In this document: one piece after another, positions 1-7,252 of the stretch | How positions within the stretch are numbered: position 1 is the first letter of the stretch | Layout: each line of letters starts with the position of its first letter | Assembly: GCF_003947415.1 (NCBI RefSeq) | Contig: NZ_QHKL01000002.1 | Location: forward strand, 124,001 to 188,000 | DNA length: 64,000 nucleotides | From: Amycolatopsis sp. WAC 01376 | Lineage (GTDB): Bacteria; Actinomycetota; Actinomycetes; Mycobacteriales; Pseudonocardiaceae | Direction: 5' to 3' | Translations under genes and position numbers: made by a program | The notes under the pieces: model-generated | The model's input: only the letters and a program-made list of their open reading frames with translations | What the model was told of the DNA's origin: nothing | Databases searched by the model: none

Positions 1-11
1 CGGCAAGTAGG

Positions 12-815
12 TCAGAGTCGCAGGAAACCCATGTCCGGGAAGTGGGCCGGCGCGATGATCGCGCCGGTCTCTTCCGCTTCGGCGAGGAAACGCTGCCGCG
101 TGCGGAGCGCGAGATCCGGGTCGACGTCGCCGAGGAAGCTCACCCGCGTGTCCGTCAGCTGGGCGGGCGTGTGCAGGACGTCGCCGAGCAACAGCAGGCG
201 CTCGTCGTCCGCGGTGATGTCGAGGACGTAGTGGCCGGGCGTGTGACCGGGGGCATGCCGCGCCACGATCCCGGGCGCGATCTCGACGTCGTCGCCGCTG
301 ATCGCCTCGGTCAGCCCCGCGGCGCGGGCGGTCTCCATGCCGACACGGCTCCATTCGGCCGTCCCGGCGGGCGCGATGAGGGCGTCCCAGTCCAGTTGCC
401 CGAAGACGACCTGAGCACCAGGGAAGGTCAGGTCGCCCTCGGGGGCGATCCAGCCGATGTGGTCGTTGTGCAGGTGGGTGAGGAAGACGGTGTCGATCTC
501 GTCGATGGGGCAGCCCGCCTTGTCCAGCGCGGCCGCGAGGTCGCCGCCTGTGCCCATCGGCGGGGTGGGGTCGCCCTTGGCGGGCGTCATCCCCGGCGGG
601 AACGCGAATTCGCGCGGGCCGAGGCCGGTGTCGACGAGGATCGTGCGGCCGTTGCCGCGGATCAGGTACGCGCCGGTCGGCACGTGCACGGTGCCGTCCT
701 CGTCGAAGACATCCGGGTGGGCTTCGGGGTCGAGACCCGGGAAGAACGCGAGCGGCAACCTGATCAGGCCGTCCCCGAGCGCTTCGATCTCGATGTCTCC
801 GACGGTGATGCCCAC
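12..815 (-). CDS. MBL-fold metallo-hydrolase
   Basis: About 267 residues. The metallo-beta-lactamase metal motif THLHNDHIG gives His114, His116, Asp118 and His119. Further ligand candidates are the His in APGHTPGHY, the Asp in LLLGDVLH and the His in IIAPAHFP near the C-terminus, so a two-metal hydrolase site looks complete. There is no signal peptide, so it is probably cytoplasmic. A GTG at 815 has a G-run just upstream and begins the VGITVGDIEIEALGDG segment typical of the family; a TTG at 857 would add 14 unconvincing residues. The substrate cannot be told (lactonase, glyoxalase-II-like or other). It follows the epimerase gene on the same strand. Confidence 0.85.
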   Translation of the reverse strand: MGITVGDIEIEALGDGLIRLPLAFFPGLDPEAHPDVFDEDGTVHVPTGAYLIRGNGRTILVDTGLGPREFAFPPGMTPAKGDPTPPMGTGGDLAAALDKAGCPIDEIDTVFLTHLHNDHIGWIAPEGDLTFPGAQVVFGQLDWDALIAPAGTAEWSRVGMETARAAGLTEAISGDDVEIAPGIVARHAPGHTPGHYVLDITADDERLLLLGDVLHTPAQLTDTRVSFLGDVDPDLALRTRQRFLAEAEETGAIIAPAHFPDMGFLRL

Positions 816-886
816 CAAAACCCCCAAAAAGTCGATTTCCGTTGCCGGGAACGACAACCCGGTGGGGGCCGGGTCTGTTCCCGGTT

Positions 887-1948
887 TCAGAGACCGACCG
901 GTTCCCGCAGCTCAGCGGTGGCGAAACCGGCGATGCCTTCGGCGAAACCGGTTCGCGCGGTGAAGCCGAGCAGCCGTTCGGCGCGGGCGGGATCGGCGAC
1001 GACGTGCCGGACGTCGGCGGGACGGGCGCCGCCGGCGACCTTCGGAGCCGGTCCGTCGCAGGCCTTCGCGAGTTCTTCGGCGAGTTCGCCGACGGAGTGC
1101 GGTTGCCCGGAACAGATGTTCAGCGGCGTCAGGTCACCTTCGGGGCCGTCGGTGCGTAGCGCCAGGACGTTCGCCCTGGCCACGTCGTGGACGTGCACGA
1201 AGTCGCGCTGCTGCGCGCCGTCCTCCAGCACGATCGGCGCCTCGCCGCGTAAGAGGGAGGACCGGAACAGCGACGCGACGCCCGCGTACGGGGTGTTCTG
1301 CGGCATCCGGGGCCCGTAGACGTTGTGATAGCGCATCGCCCAGACCGTCCCGCCGGTTTGCCGGGCCCACGCCGCCGCCAGATGTTCCTGCGCGAGCTTG
1401 GTGGCCGCGTAGGTGCTTCGCGGCCGAAGTGGCGCGTCCTCAGGGACGAGCCGCCACTCGAGTTCCGCGCCGCACGTCGCGCACGTGGGCTCGAAGCGTC
1501 CGGCGTCCACATCGGACTGTTTCCGCGGCGACGGCGGGACGATCCCGTGGCTGGCGCATTCGTACCGGCCTTCGCCGTAGACAACCATCGACGAGGCGAG
1601 CACCAGTTTCCGGACCCCGGCCCGGTGCATCCCGGCCAGCAGCACGGCCGTCCCGTAGTCGTTGTTCAGCGCGTACGACGGCGCGTCGGACGGATCGACG
1701 CCGTGCCCGACGACGGCAGCCTGGTGACAGACCGCCTCGACACCGTCCAGCGACTCGGCGACCAGCGCCGCGTCGGTGACGTCGCCACGCAGGAACCGGT
1801 GGCGGCCGGTGTACCCGGGCGGACGCGAAGAACCGTGGGCGGTGCGCAGGAGGGTGTCGAGGACGACGACCTCGTGACCTTGATCGGACAGCAGATCGGC
1901 GATGTGGGAGCCGATGAATCCGGCCCCGCCGGTTACCAGTGTTCGCAC
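887..1948 (-). CDS. NAD-dependent epimerase/dehydratase (extended SDR)
   Basis: A 353-residue sugar-nucleotide epimerase or dehydratase-like extended SDR. The N-terminus MRTLVTGGAGFIGSH carries the GxxGxxG nucleotide-binding loop; Asp31 follows strand 2, as in NAD-using enzymes. The catalytic YxxxK pair is Tyr180 and Lys184. An insertion around residues 128-165 contains a CxxC pair (CATC), a feature of one actinobacterial epimerase subfamily. The GTG start at 1948 lies 7 bases after TAGCGT (reverse strand 1956-1961), so the transcript is probably leaderless. The exact sugar substrate is unknown. Confidence 0.85.
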   Translation of the reverse strand: MRTLVTGGAGFIGSHIADLLSDQGHEVVVLDTLLRTAHGSSRPPGYTGRHRFLRGDVTDAALVAESLDGVEAVCHQAAVVGHGVDPSDAPSYALNNDYGTAVLLAGMHRAGVRKLVLASSMVVYGEGRYECASHGIVPPSPRKQSDVDAGRFEPTCATCGAELEWRLVPEDAPLRPRSTYAATKLAQEHLAAAWARQTGGTVWAMRYHNVYGPRMPQNTPYAGVASLFRSSLLRGEAPIVLEDGAQQRDFVHVHDVARANVLALRTDGPEGDLTPLNICSGQPHSVGELAEELAKACDGPAPKVAGGARPADVRHVVADPARAERLLGFTARTGFAEGIAGFATAELREPVGL

Positions 1949-2064
1949 CTTCCCGACGCTAGGGGCGATCCGCGACGGCGGCGCCGGATCTCCGGCTCAC
2001 GTCAGGGAATCGTCACAAGTCGTGGCCCGCGGCACCACGGGAGCGAAGATCAGCCGAAACCGGA

Positions 2065-2070
2065 TACGGT
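2065..2070 (+). promoter_or_regulatory. -10 hexamer of leaderless mog promoter
   Basis: TACGGT fits the actinobacterial TANNNT -10 consensus and ends 6 bases before the ATG at 2077, which puts the transcript start at or next to the start codon. This favours ATG 2077 over the GTG at 2071. Confidence 0.5.
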
Positions 2071-2076
2071 GTGCCT

Positions 2077-2577
2077 ATGGAACGGAGCGCACAACGGCTG
2101 GGCCGCGCACTGGTGGTCATCGTGGACGACAGGGTCGCCCACGGCGAACACGAGGACAACACGGGACCGCTGGTCACAGAGCTGCTCGAAGAGGCCGGGT
2201 TCATCGTCGACGGTGTCGTGGTGGTCGAGGCCGAGACGGCCGCGATCCGCAACGCGCTCAACACCGCGGTGATCGGCGGCGCCGACCTGGTGATCACCGT
2301 CGGCGGCACCGGGGTCTCCCCGCGCGACCGCACGCCGGACGCGACGGCCGGTGTGCTCGACCGCCCGATCCCGGGCATCGGTGAGGCACTGCGCGCCTCC
2401 GGTCTCGCCGCCGGCGCGGTGGACGCGGGCATCTCCCGCGGGCTCGTCGGCGTCTCCGGCAGCACGCTGGTGGTCAACCTGGCCGGTTCACGCGCGGCCG
2501 TCCGCGACGGCATGGCGACGCTCTCGTCGCTGGTGCCGTACGTGATCGACGAGCTGTCCGGTCTCGAAGAGGCCTAG
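2077..2577 (+). CDS. mog: MogA/MoaB-family molybdenum cofactor protein
   Basis: 166 residues, the usual size for the MogA/MoaB family, which adenylylates molybdopterin before molybdate insertion. The TVGGTGVSPRDRTPDAT stretch is the family's substrate-binding signature, and a second glycine-rich SGSTLVVNLAGS loop follows. It matches the position of moaB2 beside mscL in mycobacteria. No other cofactor gene is adjacent; the gephyrin-like Glp lies 16 kb away. The last codons overlap the end of the convergent small gene by 4 bases. Confidence 0.88.
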   Translation: MERSAQRLGRALVVIVDDRVAHGEHEDNTGPLVTELLEEAGFIVDGVVVVEAETAAIRNALNTAVIGGADLVITVGGTGVSPRDRTPDATAGVLDRPIPGIGEALRASGLAAGAVDAGISRGLVGVSGSTLVVNLAGSRAAVRDGMATLSSLVPYVIDELSGLEEA

Positions 2578-2852
2578 TTCTTGGGAGCGGGTCCGGGCTC
2601 TGTCCCGGGCTCGCCCTTTTTGTCCTGGTGCAACACCCCTTCCACCTTCTCGGTGACGTGGCCGATCTTGTCCTCGAACCGGCCGCCGGTGACCTTGTTC
2701 GCCCCGGCCGACGCCGCCGAGACACCCTTGGCCGCGACGTCGCCGGCCTTCTCGGCCAGCGGCCCGGCCTTCTCGCGGACTTCGCCCGCGACCTCTTCCG
2801 CTTTGTGGATGGCCTGCGCGGCCAGCCCCTTCGCTTTGTCGACAATGCTCAT
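2574..2852 (-). CDS. MT0933-like small helical protein (annotated antitoxin family)
   Basis: 92 residues, lysine- and alanine-rich and amphipathic, opening with MSIVDKAKGLAAQAIHKAEE. The tandem K/E/A pattern and the KVTGGRFEDKIGHVTEKVEG segment resemble the MT0933/Rv0909-type family, named as antitoxins in databases, and CsbD-like stress proteins. No partner toxin gene lies next to it, so an antitoxin role is not supported here; a general stress protein is equally likely. ATG at 2852; the C-terminus overlaps the end of mog tail to tail. Confidence 0.7.
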   Translation of the reverse strand: MSIVDKAKGLAAQAIHKAEEVAGEVREKAGPLAEKAGDVAAKGVSAASAGANKVTGGRFEDKIGHVTEKVEGVLHQDKKGEPGTEPGPAPKN

Positions 2853-2907
2853 GCGCTGATGGTCCCACCGGGCGGCGTACCCCGCGACCGGTGCGAAAAT
2901 GGACGTC

Positions 2908-3096
2908 ATGCCAGGTGAAGACGAAGACAAGCGCCCCGCCGCGGCGGCCTCTCGCGCGGAGAAACAGCGCCGGGTCGACGAGATCTTCGGCGACGTCCTG
3001 CCGGACACGACCTCCGACGAGCGAGAGCCGGGGCAGCGTTCCCCGGACTCCGACTCGTGGTTCCTGGAGAACCGGCCGCCTCATCACGACCGGTGA
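2908..3096 (+). CDS. Small charged hypothetical protein
   Basis: 62 residues (65 if the ATG at 2899 is used). Very acidic and basic with no hydrophobic core, so probably disordered: the first third is rich in E, D, K and R, followed by KQRRVDEIFGDVLPDTTSDE and a short tail ending SWFLENRPPHH. It looks like one of the short conserved actinobacterial proteins of unknown role. It is divergent from the MT0933-like gene and convergent with mscL. I see no domain that gives a function. Confidence 0.6.
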   Translation: MPGEDEDKRPAAAASRAEKQRRVDEIFGDVLPDTTSDEREPGQRSPDSDSWFLENRPPHHDR

Positions 3097-3102
3097 TCCG
3101 GA

Positions 3103-3507
3103 TCAGCTCGCGCGGTTCTGCTGCGCGCGCAGCAGGTCGCGGATCTCGGTGAGCAGTTCGACGTCGGTCGGCTCCGAAGGGCCCGCCTCTTCACCGCGCT
3201 TGCGCCGCTCCTGGACGTGCTTGACCGGCAGCACGATCACGAAGTAGACGACGGCGGCCACGATCACGAAGTTGATCGCCGCGTTGATCACGCCGCCGAA
3301 GTCCATGAACGTCGAGTCGTTCGCGCTGAGGATGTTGAACCCCAGCCCCTTGGCGGCGTCCGAACCGCCGATGGCGTTGATCAGCGGTTTGATCAGGCCG
3401 TTCGTGAAGGCCGTGACGATCGCTGTGAACGCGGCGCCGATGACCACCGCGACCGCCAGGTCGACGACGTTCCCGCGCATCAGGAAGTCCTTGAAACCCT
3501 TGATCAA
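3103..3507 (-). CDS. mscL: Large-conductance mechanosensitive channel MscL
   Basis: 134 residues. The N-terminus LIKGFKDFLMRGNVVDLAVA is the MscL amphipathic helix leading into TM1, which is followed by an extracellular loop and TM2 (residues about 70-95), then a charged VKHVQERRKRGEE stretch and a C-terminal helix ending LTEIRDLLRAQ. It forms a homopentameric emergency release valve for hypo-osmotic shock in the membrane. The TTG start at 3507 is preceded by GAGGAG at good spacing. The mog/mscL neighbourhood is shared with mycobacteria. Confidence 0.95.
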   Translation of the reverse strand: MIKGFKDFLMRGNVVDLAVAVVIGAAFTAIVTAFTNGLIKPLINAIGGSDAAKGLGFNILSANDSTFMDFGGVINAAINFVIVAAVVYFVIVLPVKHVQERRKRGEEAGPSEPTDVELLTEIRDLLRAQQNRAS

Positions 3508-3600
3508 GACGCTCTCCTCTTCACCTGGGACGGTTCGCCGACCGTCCCTTCTCCATACCGGGGGGACGCAGGCGCCCGCCTCCACAGGGCAGGGCGCGAG

Positions 3601-4242
3601 CTAGCGGAGGGTAACCGCTATGGACCGTTCCAGCGAAGTGGCCGCGACCCGTGTCGCGATCGCGGCGGGCAGGGAAAGCAGCACCAAAGGTCCCTTGCTC
3701 CCGGCACCGGAGGTCTTCGGATCATGGTCGCCCTGCTCGCCGACCGCCGCCACGACAGCCATGCTGGCCAGCACAGACGCCTCCCGCCCGGCTTCGGCGG
3801 CCGCGACGACGTCGACCCGCTGACCCGGCCTGAGCAGTTCCGCGACCCCGGCGTCGGCGAGCCTCACCGGGACAGTCGAACTCTCGGGATCACCCGATCC
3901 GGGGATGGCCGCGTCCACCAGGCGGACGTCCGTCAGCGGCTCACCCGCCCGTGCCGCACCGATGATCATCCGCCCCTCCGCCGAGTCGGACCGGCCAAGG
4001 GCGCCCTGTGGACGGACGTCGTCCGGGAGGTCGACGAGCTTGAGGTCCCCGGCGCGCAGCACCGTCCCGGCCGGGAGGTCACGCGCGGAAACCACGGTCG
4101 CGGTGCCGGGCGTCCCGCGGGCGGAAGCGGGCAGGAACAGCGTGACCAGGCCGCTGAGCAGCAGGGACAGGGCGAGCCAGCGGCGGAGCAGCCGCGCGGG
4201 CCTGCCGTGGAGTCTTCGCAGGACAGGCAGATGGTGGAGCAC
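3601..4242 (-). CDS. SAF-domain (CpaB/RcpC-like) secreted protein
   Basis: 213 residues. An N-terminal basic stretch and a hydrophobic segment (residues about 20-42) are followed by the SAF start TATVVSARDLPAGTVLRAGDL, as in CpaB/RcpC pilus-assembly proteins and antifreeze-like domains. The rest resembles the C-terminal RcpC part, with VPVRLADAGVAELLRPGQRVDVVA. GTG at 4242 has GAGGGGG upstream. No pilus genes surround it, so the partner system is unknown. A 15-base stretch inside the gene (3686-3700) is identical to part of the palindromic repeat at 40832-40851. Confidence 0.75.
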   Translation of the reverse strand: MLHHLPVLRRLHGRPARLLRRWLALSLLLSGLVTLFLPASARGTPGTATVVSARDLPAGTVLRAGDLKLVDLPDDVRPQGALGRSDSAEGRMIIGAARAGEPLTDVRLVDAAIPGSGDPESSTVPVRLADAGVAELLRPGQRVDVVAAAEAGREASVLASMAVVAAVGEQGDHDPKTSGAGSKGPLVLLSLPAAIATRVAATSLERSIAVTLR

Positions 4243-4314
4243 GGGATTCCCCCTCGTCGATCGGTGATGATCTCGACGCTAGGGGCCGGTGCGGTGCCCT
4301 GGAAAGAACGAAAA

Positions 4315-4338
4315 CCCCCGGCTGTGGATAACCGGGGG
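4315..4338 (-). terminator. Rho-independent terminator after the FmdB gene
   Basis: Perfect 7-base arms CCCCCGG/CCGGGGG with a 10-base loop. On the minus strand the stem is followed by TTTT, as expected for an intrinsic terminator just downstream of the FmdB-type gene. Confidence 0.75.
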
Positions 4339-4358
4339 CCTGTGGACAACTCGGGAGG

Positions 4359-4670
4359 TCAGGAAGCGGCGGCGGCCGTTTTCGTCGTACCCGTGGAGGA
4401 GGATGCCGCGCTCTTGGTCTCCGACTTCGACTCGGTCTTCGGCTCCGACTTGGTCTCGGTCTTGGCCGGGGCCGTGGTCGTGTTGGCCTTCGAGTCGCGT
4501 GAATCATTGCGGTAGAAACCGCTGCCCTTGAAGACCACACCGACCGAGCTGAAGACCTTGCGAAGCGGCCCCGAGCACTGCGGGCACACGGTCAAGCTCG
4601 CGTCGGAGAACGACTGCACGGCCTCGAAAGCGTGGTCGCATTCCTTGCAGGCGTATTGGTAGGTGGGCAC
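4359..4670 (-). CDS. FmdB-type zinc-ribbon protein (Rv0991c/Ruc-like chaperone)
   Basis: 103 residues. The N-terminal zinc ribbon has two CxxC pairs (YACKECDH and VCPQCSG), then GVVFKGSGFYRND, then a Ser/Thr/Lys/Ala tail that looks disordered. This layout matches mycobacterial Rv0991c, reported as a heat-shock-induced, redox-regulated chaperone whose zinc cysteines sense oxidation. The regulation fits: a CIRCE operator sits on the promoter. GTG at 4670 is chosen because AAGGAG lies 5 bases upstream. The chaperone role is inferred from family and regulation, not shown here. Confidence 0.85.
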   Translation of the reverse strand: MPTYQYACKECDHAFEAVQSFSDASLTVCPQCSGPLRKVFSSVGVVFKGSGFYRNDSRDSKANTTTAPAKTETKSEPKTESKSETKSAASSSTGTTKTAAAAS

Positions 4671-4687
4671 TGCTGCTCCTTCGTGCA

Positions 4688-4714
4688 CTGGCACTCAGCC
4701 GACAAGAGTGCTAA
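4688..4714 (-). promoter_or_regulatory. CIRCE operator (HrcA site)
   Basis: CTGGCACTC, 9 bases, GAGTGCTAA. The consensus is TTAGCACTC-N9-GAGTGCTAA: 16 of 18 arm bases match and the spacer is exactly 9. It lies at the expected transcript start of the FmdB-type gene, where HrcA would block transcription until heat or unfolded protein titrates GroEL. Confidence 0.88.
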
Positions 4715-4720
4715 CACAAC

Positions 4721-4750
4721 ACGGTACCGGGGCATTCCGGCGCAGGTCAA
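4721..4750 (-). promoter_or_regulatory. Promoter of the FmdB-type gene
   Basis: On the minus strand TTGACC (4745-4750), an 18-base spacer and TACCGT (4721-4726). The predicted start falls at the edge of the CIRCE element. Confidence 0.65.
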
Positions 4751-4827
4751 ACAAGGTTTCCCAACGTCACATCCCCGCCTGGTCAGCGATCTGTACCGCG
4801 CGGTGAACGGTGTCTACGATCATGGCC

Positions 4828-6060
4828 GTGACGTGGACCGACCGCGTGGACCGGTGGACGCGGACACACCCGACGGTTCTGGACGCCCTTATCGCCGTGA
4901 CCATCGCGGCACTGCTGGGACCGCCTTCGCTCGAGATCCTCCTGGTGGCCGACTCCCCGGCCTGGGCGCTGTGGGTGGCGGGCCTCTGCGGGTTCACGGT
5001 GCTCGCCGCCGTCGCGCTGCGGAGGATCGCCACTCGAGCCGCGTTCATCTCCGCCGGACTCGCGATGGCGGTGACCGTCGCGCTGCCGAACACGGTGGTC
5101 CGGCCCGCGCCACTGGGGCTGGTGAGTGCGAGCGACAGCATGGAGATCCCGCTGTTCTTCCTCCCGACGTCGGCGGCGTACCTGGTGCTTCTGTACGCCG
5201 TCGCCGCGCGACGGCCGCTGCGCGAAAGCCTGCTCGCCCTCGGGATCAGCGTGCTCGGAGCGTTGCTGTGCACGGCTCGGACGGCGACGGCCTACGGCGC
5301 GCTCCCCACGGGGTGGCTCACGCTGCTGCTGGCCGTTCTCGCGCTGGTCGCGGCGGTGGCTGGCACCTGGGCCGTCGGCCGTTTCCGGTTCGACCGGCGG
5401 CGACGCCTCGCCGACGAGGCCGCGGAAACCGCCGAGCGTGCCGCGGCCGGCGAACGTCAGCGCATCGCCCGCGACATGCACGACATCGTCGCCCATTCAC
5501 TGGCGGTCATCGTGCGCCAGGCCGAAGGCGGCTCCGCCATCGCCTCCAAGTCGCCGGATCGCGCGGCACAGGCGCTTTCCGTCATCGCCGGGACCGCCCG
5601 CGAGGCGCTGGCCGACATGCGGAACACGTTGCGGGTGTTGCGGGAGACCGAGTCGCGGCCTTCGCTCGCCGGAATCCCGGCCTTGGTGGAGCGTGTCCGC
5701 GCGACGGGCGTCGATGTCCGGCTGACCGACCAGGGCGGGCTCGACGTGCTGACGGCGAGCGCGGCCATGGCGGCGTTCCGGCTCGTCCAGGAAGGCTTGA
5801 CCAACAGCGTCAAACACGCGGGCCCGCATACGGTTGTCACGGTCACGATCACGCACACCCCGAGCGCGTCGGTGTTCGTCGTGGAGGACGACGGCGCCGG
5901 TGCCGGCGAGCGGCCGTCTCTCCCCGGCACGGGCGCCGGCCTGAACGGTGTCCGGGAACGCGTGCGAGCCGCGGGCGGTACGTTCGAGGCCGGTCCCGTC
6001 GACGGCGGTTTCAGGGTGCGCGCGGAGTTCCGCGTCGGCGAACAAGGAGCTTCGAGATGA
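4828..6060 (+). CDS. NarL-family sensor histidine kinase
   Basis: 410 residues. Several hydrophobic segments (residues about 20-185) form the membrane part, with no clear extracellular sensor domain. A HisKA_3 dimerisation domain follows, with RDMHDIVAHS carrying the phospho-accepting His218, then a HATPase domain with the N-box EGLTNSVKHAG and the G-box GTGAGLNGVRERV. GTG 4828 is chosen because TACGAT (4815-4820) ends 7 bases before it; ATG 4822 is the alternative. It overlaps the response regulator gene by 4 bases (ATGA). The signal is unknown. Confidence 0.9.
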   Translation: MTWTDRVDRWTRTHPTVLDALIAVTIAALLGPPSLEILLVADSPAWALWVAGLCGFTVLAAVALRRIATRAAFISAGLAMAVTVALPNTVVRPAPLGLVSASDSMEIPLFFLPTSAAYLVLLYAVAARRPLRESLLALGISVLGALLCTARTATAYGALPTGWLTLLLAVLALVAAVAGTWAVGRFRFDRRRRLADEAAETAERAAAGERQRIARDMHDIVAHSLAVIVRQAEGGSAIASKSPDRAAQALSVIAGTAREALADMRNTLRVLRETESRPSLAGIPALVERVRATGVDVRLTDQGGLDVLTASAAMAAFRLVQEGLTNSVKHAGPHTVVTVTITHTPSASVFVVEDDGAGAGERPSLPGTGAGLNGVRERVRAAGGTFEAGPVDGGFRVRAEFRVGEQGASR

Positions 6061-6701
6061 CGATCGACGTCGCACTGGTCGACGACCAGGAACTGGTCCG
6101 GACCGGCTTGGCCATGGTCGTCGACGCGACCGACGACATCCGGATCGTCGTCCAGGCCGCAGACGGGGTCGAGGCGGTCGCGAAGCTCGCCGAGACACGG
6201 GTCGACGTCGTACTGATGGACGTCCAGATGCCGCGTATGGACGGAGTAGAGGCCACCGGAGTGGTCGCTGCCCGCGAGAACGCGCCCAAAGTGATCCTGC
6301 TGACGACGTTCGACCTCGACGAGTACGCCATCGCCGGCCTGCGCGCCGGTGCGAGCGGGTTCCTGCTCAAGGACGCGTCGGCCGACGAAGTGCTGCACGC
6401 CATCCGCGCCGTCCATGCCGGCGATGCCGTGATCGCGCGCTCCACGACCCGTCGCATGCTGGACCAGCTCGCGGTCGCACGTGAGACTTCTCCGTTGCTG
6501 AACCGGCTCACCGGGCGCGAACGCGACGTGTTGCTGGAGATCGCGCAGGGGTACTCCAACGCCGAGACCGCGAAGCGGCTCTTCCTCTCCGAAGCCACGG
6601 TGAAAACGCACGTCGGTCACGTCCTCGCGAAGCTCGGGGTCCGTGACCGGGTGCAGGCGGTGATCTTCGCGTACGAGAACGGACTCGTGCGTCCGGGCTG
6701 A
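6057..6701 (+). CDS. NarL/LuxR-type response regulator
   Basis: 214 residues. The receiver domain shows the acidic pair in LVDDQE, phospho-acceptor Asp55 in VVLMDVQMPRMDG, the Thr in LLTTF and the Lys in FLLKDA. A LuxR-type helix-turn-helix follows (LTGRERDVLLEIAQGYSN to KTHVGHVLAKL). It is the cognate partner of the kinase just upstream, joined by a 4-base overlap. The targets are not visible; the membrane protein that follows is a candidate only by position. Confidence 0.93.
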   Translation: MTIDVALVDDQELVRTGLAMVVDATDDIRIVVQAADGVEAVAKLAETRVDVVLMDVQMPRMDGVEATGVVAARENAPKVILLTTFDLDEYAIAGLRAGASGFLLKDASADEVLHAIRAVHAGDAVIARSTTRRMLDQLAVARETSPLLNRLTGRERDVLLEIAQGYSNAETAKRLFLSEATVKTHVGHVLAKLGVRDRVQAVIFAYENGLVRPG

Positions 6702-6775
6702 GCCGATCTCATCATTTCGGTGGAGGTGCCGGCGACCTCAGGCCGAGGATTCCGGTCGCGCAGGCGAGCAGCCTG

Positions 6776-7240
6776 ATGCGCATGACGACAATCGACAAGA
6801 CGACCGAAACGACCACCACCCGCGTCCGGTGGCGCGACCCTGCCACCTGGGGCGGGATTCTCGCCCTGGGCGGTGGCCTCTTCCACACCGTGGTCGCCGC
6901 TACGATGCGGCAGGAAGTCTGGGCGCGGATCTTCGACGAAGGTTTCTTCAACACGGTCACGCTGGACCCTTCGCCCGACCGGCTCCCCATGGCCGAGGCG
7001 TTCTGGCTCAGCCCGGGGAGTTTCGGGGTGCCGTTGCTGCTGCTCGGCGCTTTCGTGGTCCGGTCGACCCGGCGCGGCGAACGCGTGCCCGGTTGGCTGG
7101 GTGGTGGCGTTGTCGCCTGGGCGGTCCTGCTCGGACTGCTGGGTGGTTTCGACGCCGGAACGATCGTCCTGCTGCTCATCGGCGCTCTGTTCCTGGCCGG
7201 TGCCTGGTTCAAGAAGGATCCCTCACGGCCGCGGTCGTGA
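6776..7240 (+). CDS. Small membrane protein with four predicted helices
   Basis: 154 residues (152 from the second ATG at 6782). A polar, Thr-rich N-terminus is followed by hydrophobic segments at about 25-45, 75-95, 108-122 and 125-142 and a short basic tail. Resembles the DUF6463-type integral membrane family; no function is known to me. It lies 75 bases after the response regulator gene on the same strand. Confidence 0.65.
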   Translation: MRMTTIDKTTETTTTRVRWRDPATWGGILALGGGLFHTVVAATMRQEVWARIFDEGFFNTVTLDPSPDRLPMAEAFWLSPGSFGVPLLLLGAFVVRSTRRGERVPGWLGGGVVAWAVLLGLLGGFDAGTIVLLLIGALFLAGAWFKKDPSRPRS

Positions 7241-7252
7241 AAGCATGAGCGA

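Noticed and set aside
857-874. Terminator between the epimerase and the metallo-hydrolase genes
   Set aside because: A six-base GC hairpin exists but there is no T-run and it lies close to the downstream start; it could arise by chance at this GC content.
2574-2852. Toxin-antitoxin pair
   Set aside because: The product resembles a family named as antitoxins, but no toxin-like gene is adjacent; the neighbours are mog and a short disordered protein.
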